The notes under the pieces are model-generated. The model was not told the DNA's origin. It made no database searches and saw nothing but the letters and a program-made list of their open reading frames with translations. Both the position numbers and the translations under genes were made by a program. Positions 5,611-6,035 of a stretch of DNA of 6,035 bases are shown here, one piece after another. Numbering within the stretch: the first letter of the stretch is position 1; every line of letters starts with the position of its first letter. Source of the DNA: JBFHES01 sp041584015 (GTDB taxonomy: Bacteria; Bacteroidota; Bacteroidia; Bacteroidales; M50B96); assembly GCA_041584015.1 (NCBI GenBank), contig JBFHES010000269.1:1-6035 (forward strand), written 5' to 3'.

Positions 5611-6035
5611 TCGTTCTTTTTAAGCTTAAACTTTATTGTTAACTCTTGCTCTTGATTATCCATACTTACCTCAGGTAATTCTTGTAGAACCTCTTTGCCC
5701 GTCGCCATTTTAAATAGTCCTGCAAAAAAGCGCAATCCATCAGCGGCAATTACCAACAAGTCATCTGCTGTATTTCCTAGTTCATTAACACTAGCCGCTG
5801 CACCAGTTATCGACTTAAGCAAATCATTTTGCTCATCAATTACTTCCTCGGCCTCAACCAGCACTTCCTCGGCAAGTGTAACTTCATAAGGCTGCCAGCT
5901 GCTGTCTTCAAATTCTAATTTAAGTGCCGTGTCCTCATATACCTCGGAACCCTCCTCCAGCGAAGCTATTATTGACCGCAATTCATCAGTTAATTTATGC
6001 GAAACAGTTACATCAATGGCATTCAAATCCGCCGA
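5607..6035 (-). CDS. Hypothetical acidic protein, 5' end beyond the window
   Basis: The frame runs from the window edge to a TAG at 5607-5609, at least 142 codons. A start is not visible: the only start-like codon near the edge is TTG at 6026, it has no Shine-Dalgarno sequence, and the frame continues open past it (TCG GCG GAT), so the true start is most likely upstream. No family is recognised. The visible part is mostly acidic and helix-prone: an N-terminal segment (VSHKLTDELRSIIASLEEGSEV), a Glu-rich middle (LAEEVLVEAEEVIDEQNDLL), an Ala/Gly-containing amphipathic stretch (ITGAAASVNELGNTADDLLV, then GLRFFAGLFKMATG), and a tail that turns strongly basic at the end (IKFKLKKND). There is no signal peptide or clear TM segment in the visible part. 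It is tail to tail with the two-TM gene, with no terminator between them. The coding call rests on length and codon-like composition. Confidence 0.7.
   Translation of the reverse strand, partial: SADLNAIDVTVSHKLTDELRSIIASLEEGSEVYEDTALKLEFEDSSWQPYEVTLAEEVLVEAEEVIDEQNDLLKSITGAAASVNELGNTADDLLVIAADGLRFFAGLFKMATGKEVLQELPEVSMDNQEQELTIKFKLKKND

Noticed and set aside
5695..5889. Plus-strand Ser/Ala-rich ORF of 64 codons
   Set aside because: Its low-complexity composition is the mirror of the Glu/Ala/Asp-rich minus-strand gene, which is longer and open to the edge.
6024..6026. TTG as the start of the right-edge gene
   Set aside because: The frame continues open upstream to the window edge and no Shine-Dalgarno sequence precedes the TTG, so the real start is probably outside.

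Overview
The window looks like a chromosomal segment of a Bacteroidota bacterium, probably Bacteroidales or Marinilabiliales-like, although the order is inferred. The evidence is two type IX secretion system (T9SS) C-terminal sorting tails (one intact, one an orphan fragment), a C10 family protease with an I69-type prodomain, a Bacteroidota-style -7 promoter box (TACATTTG) before nadB, moderate-to-low G+C, and an ECF sigma module with a DUF6249-like membrane protein.

Left edge (1-290). The first 57 bases hold the start of a minus-strand ORF that runs off the window and is probably part of an insertion sequence. Its likely outer end is near position 129. Directly abutting it is the last ~28 codons of a T9SS sorting domain on the plus strand with no gene in front: the tail of a secreted protein gene apparently destroyed by the insertion. 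A perfect 20-bp hairpin with T-tracts on both strands (230-275) then forms a shared terminator between this fragment and the next gene.

Middle (291-4139), all minus strand. nadB (L-aspartate oxidase, first step of de novo NAD synthesis) has a strong Shine-Dalgarno sequence and a candidate promoter. It is followed after only 21 bases by a gene for a secreted streptopain-like cysteine protease with two CUB domains and a T9SS tail. The two may share a transcript, although their functions are not obviously connected.

Right part (4140-6035). A small three-TM protein gene (minus) and an ECF sigma factor gene (plus) diverge from a 188-bp intergenic region. The sigma gene overlaps by ATGA a gene for a small two-TM protein, a candidate anti-sigma factor. 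Both sides of the divergent region carry the same two-part promoter, GTGAAACATTT then GATGTCA, with identical internal spacing (15 nt between GTGAAAC and GATGTCA), each pointing at its gene. This looks like the sigma factor's own recognition site, giving an autoregulated module with the divergent DUF6249-like gene as co-target. It is the most informative signal in the window. A gene of unknown function enters from the right edge and meets the two-TM gene tail to tail with a 4-base overlap.
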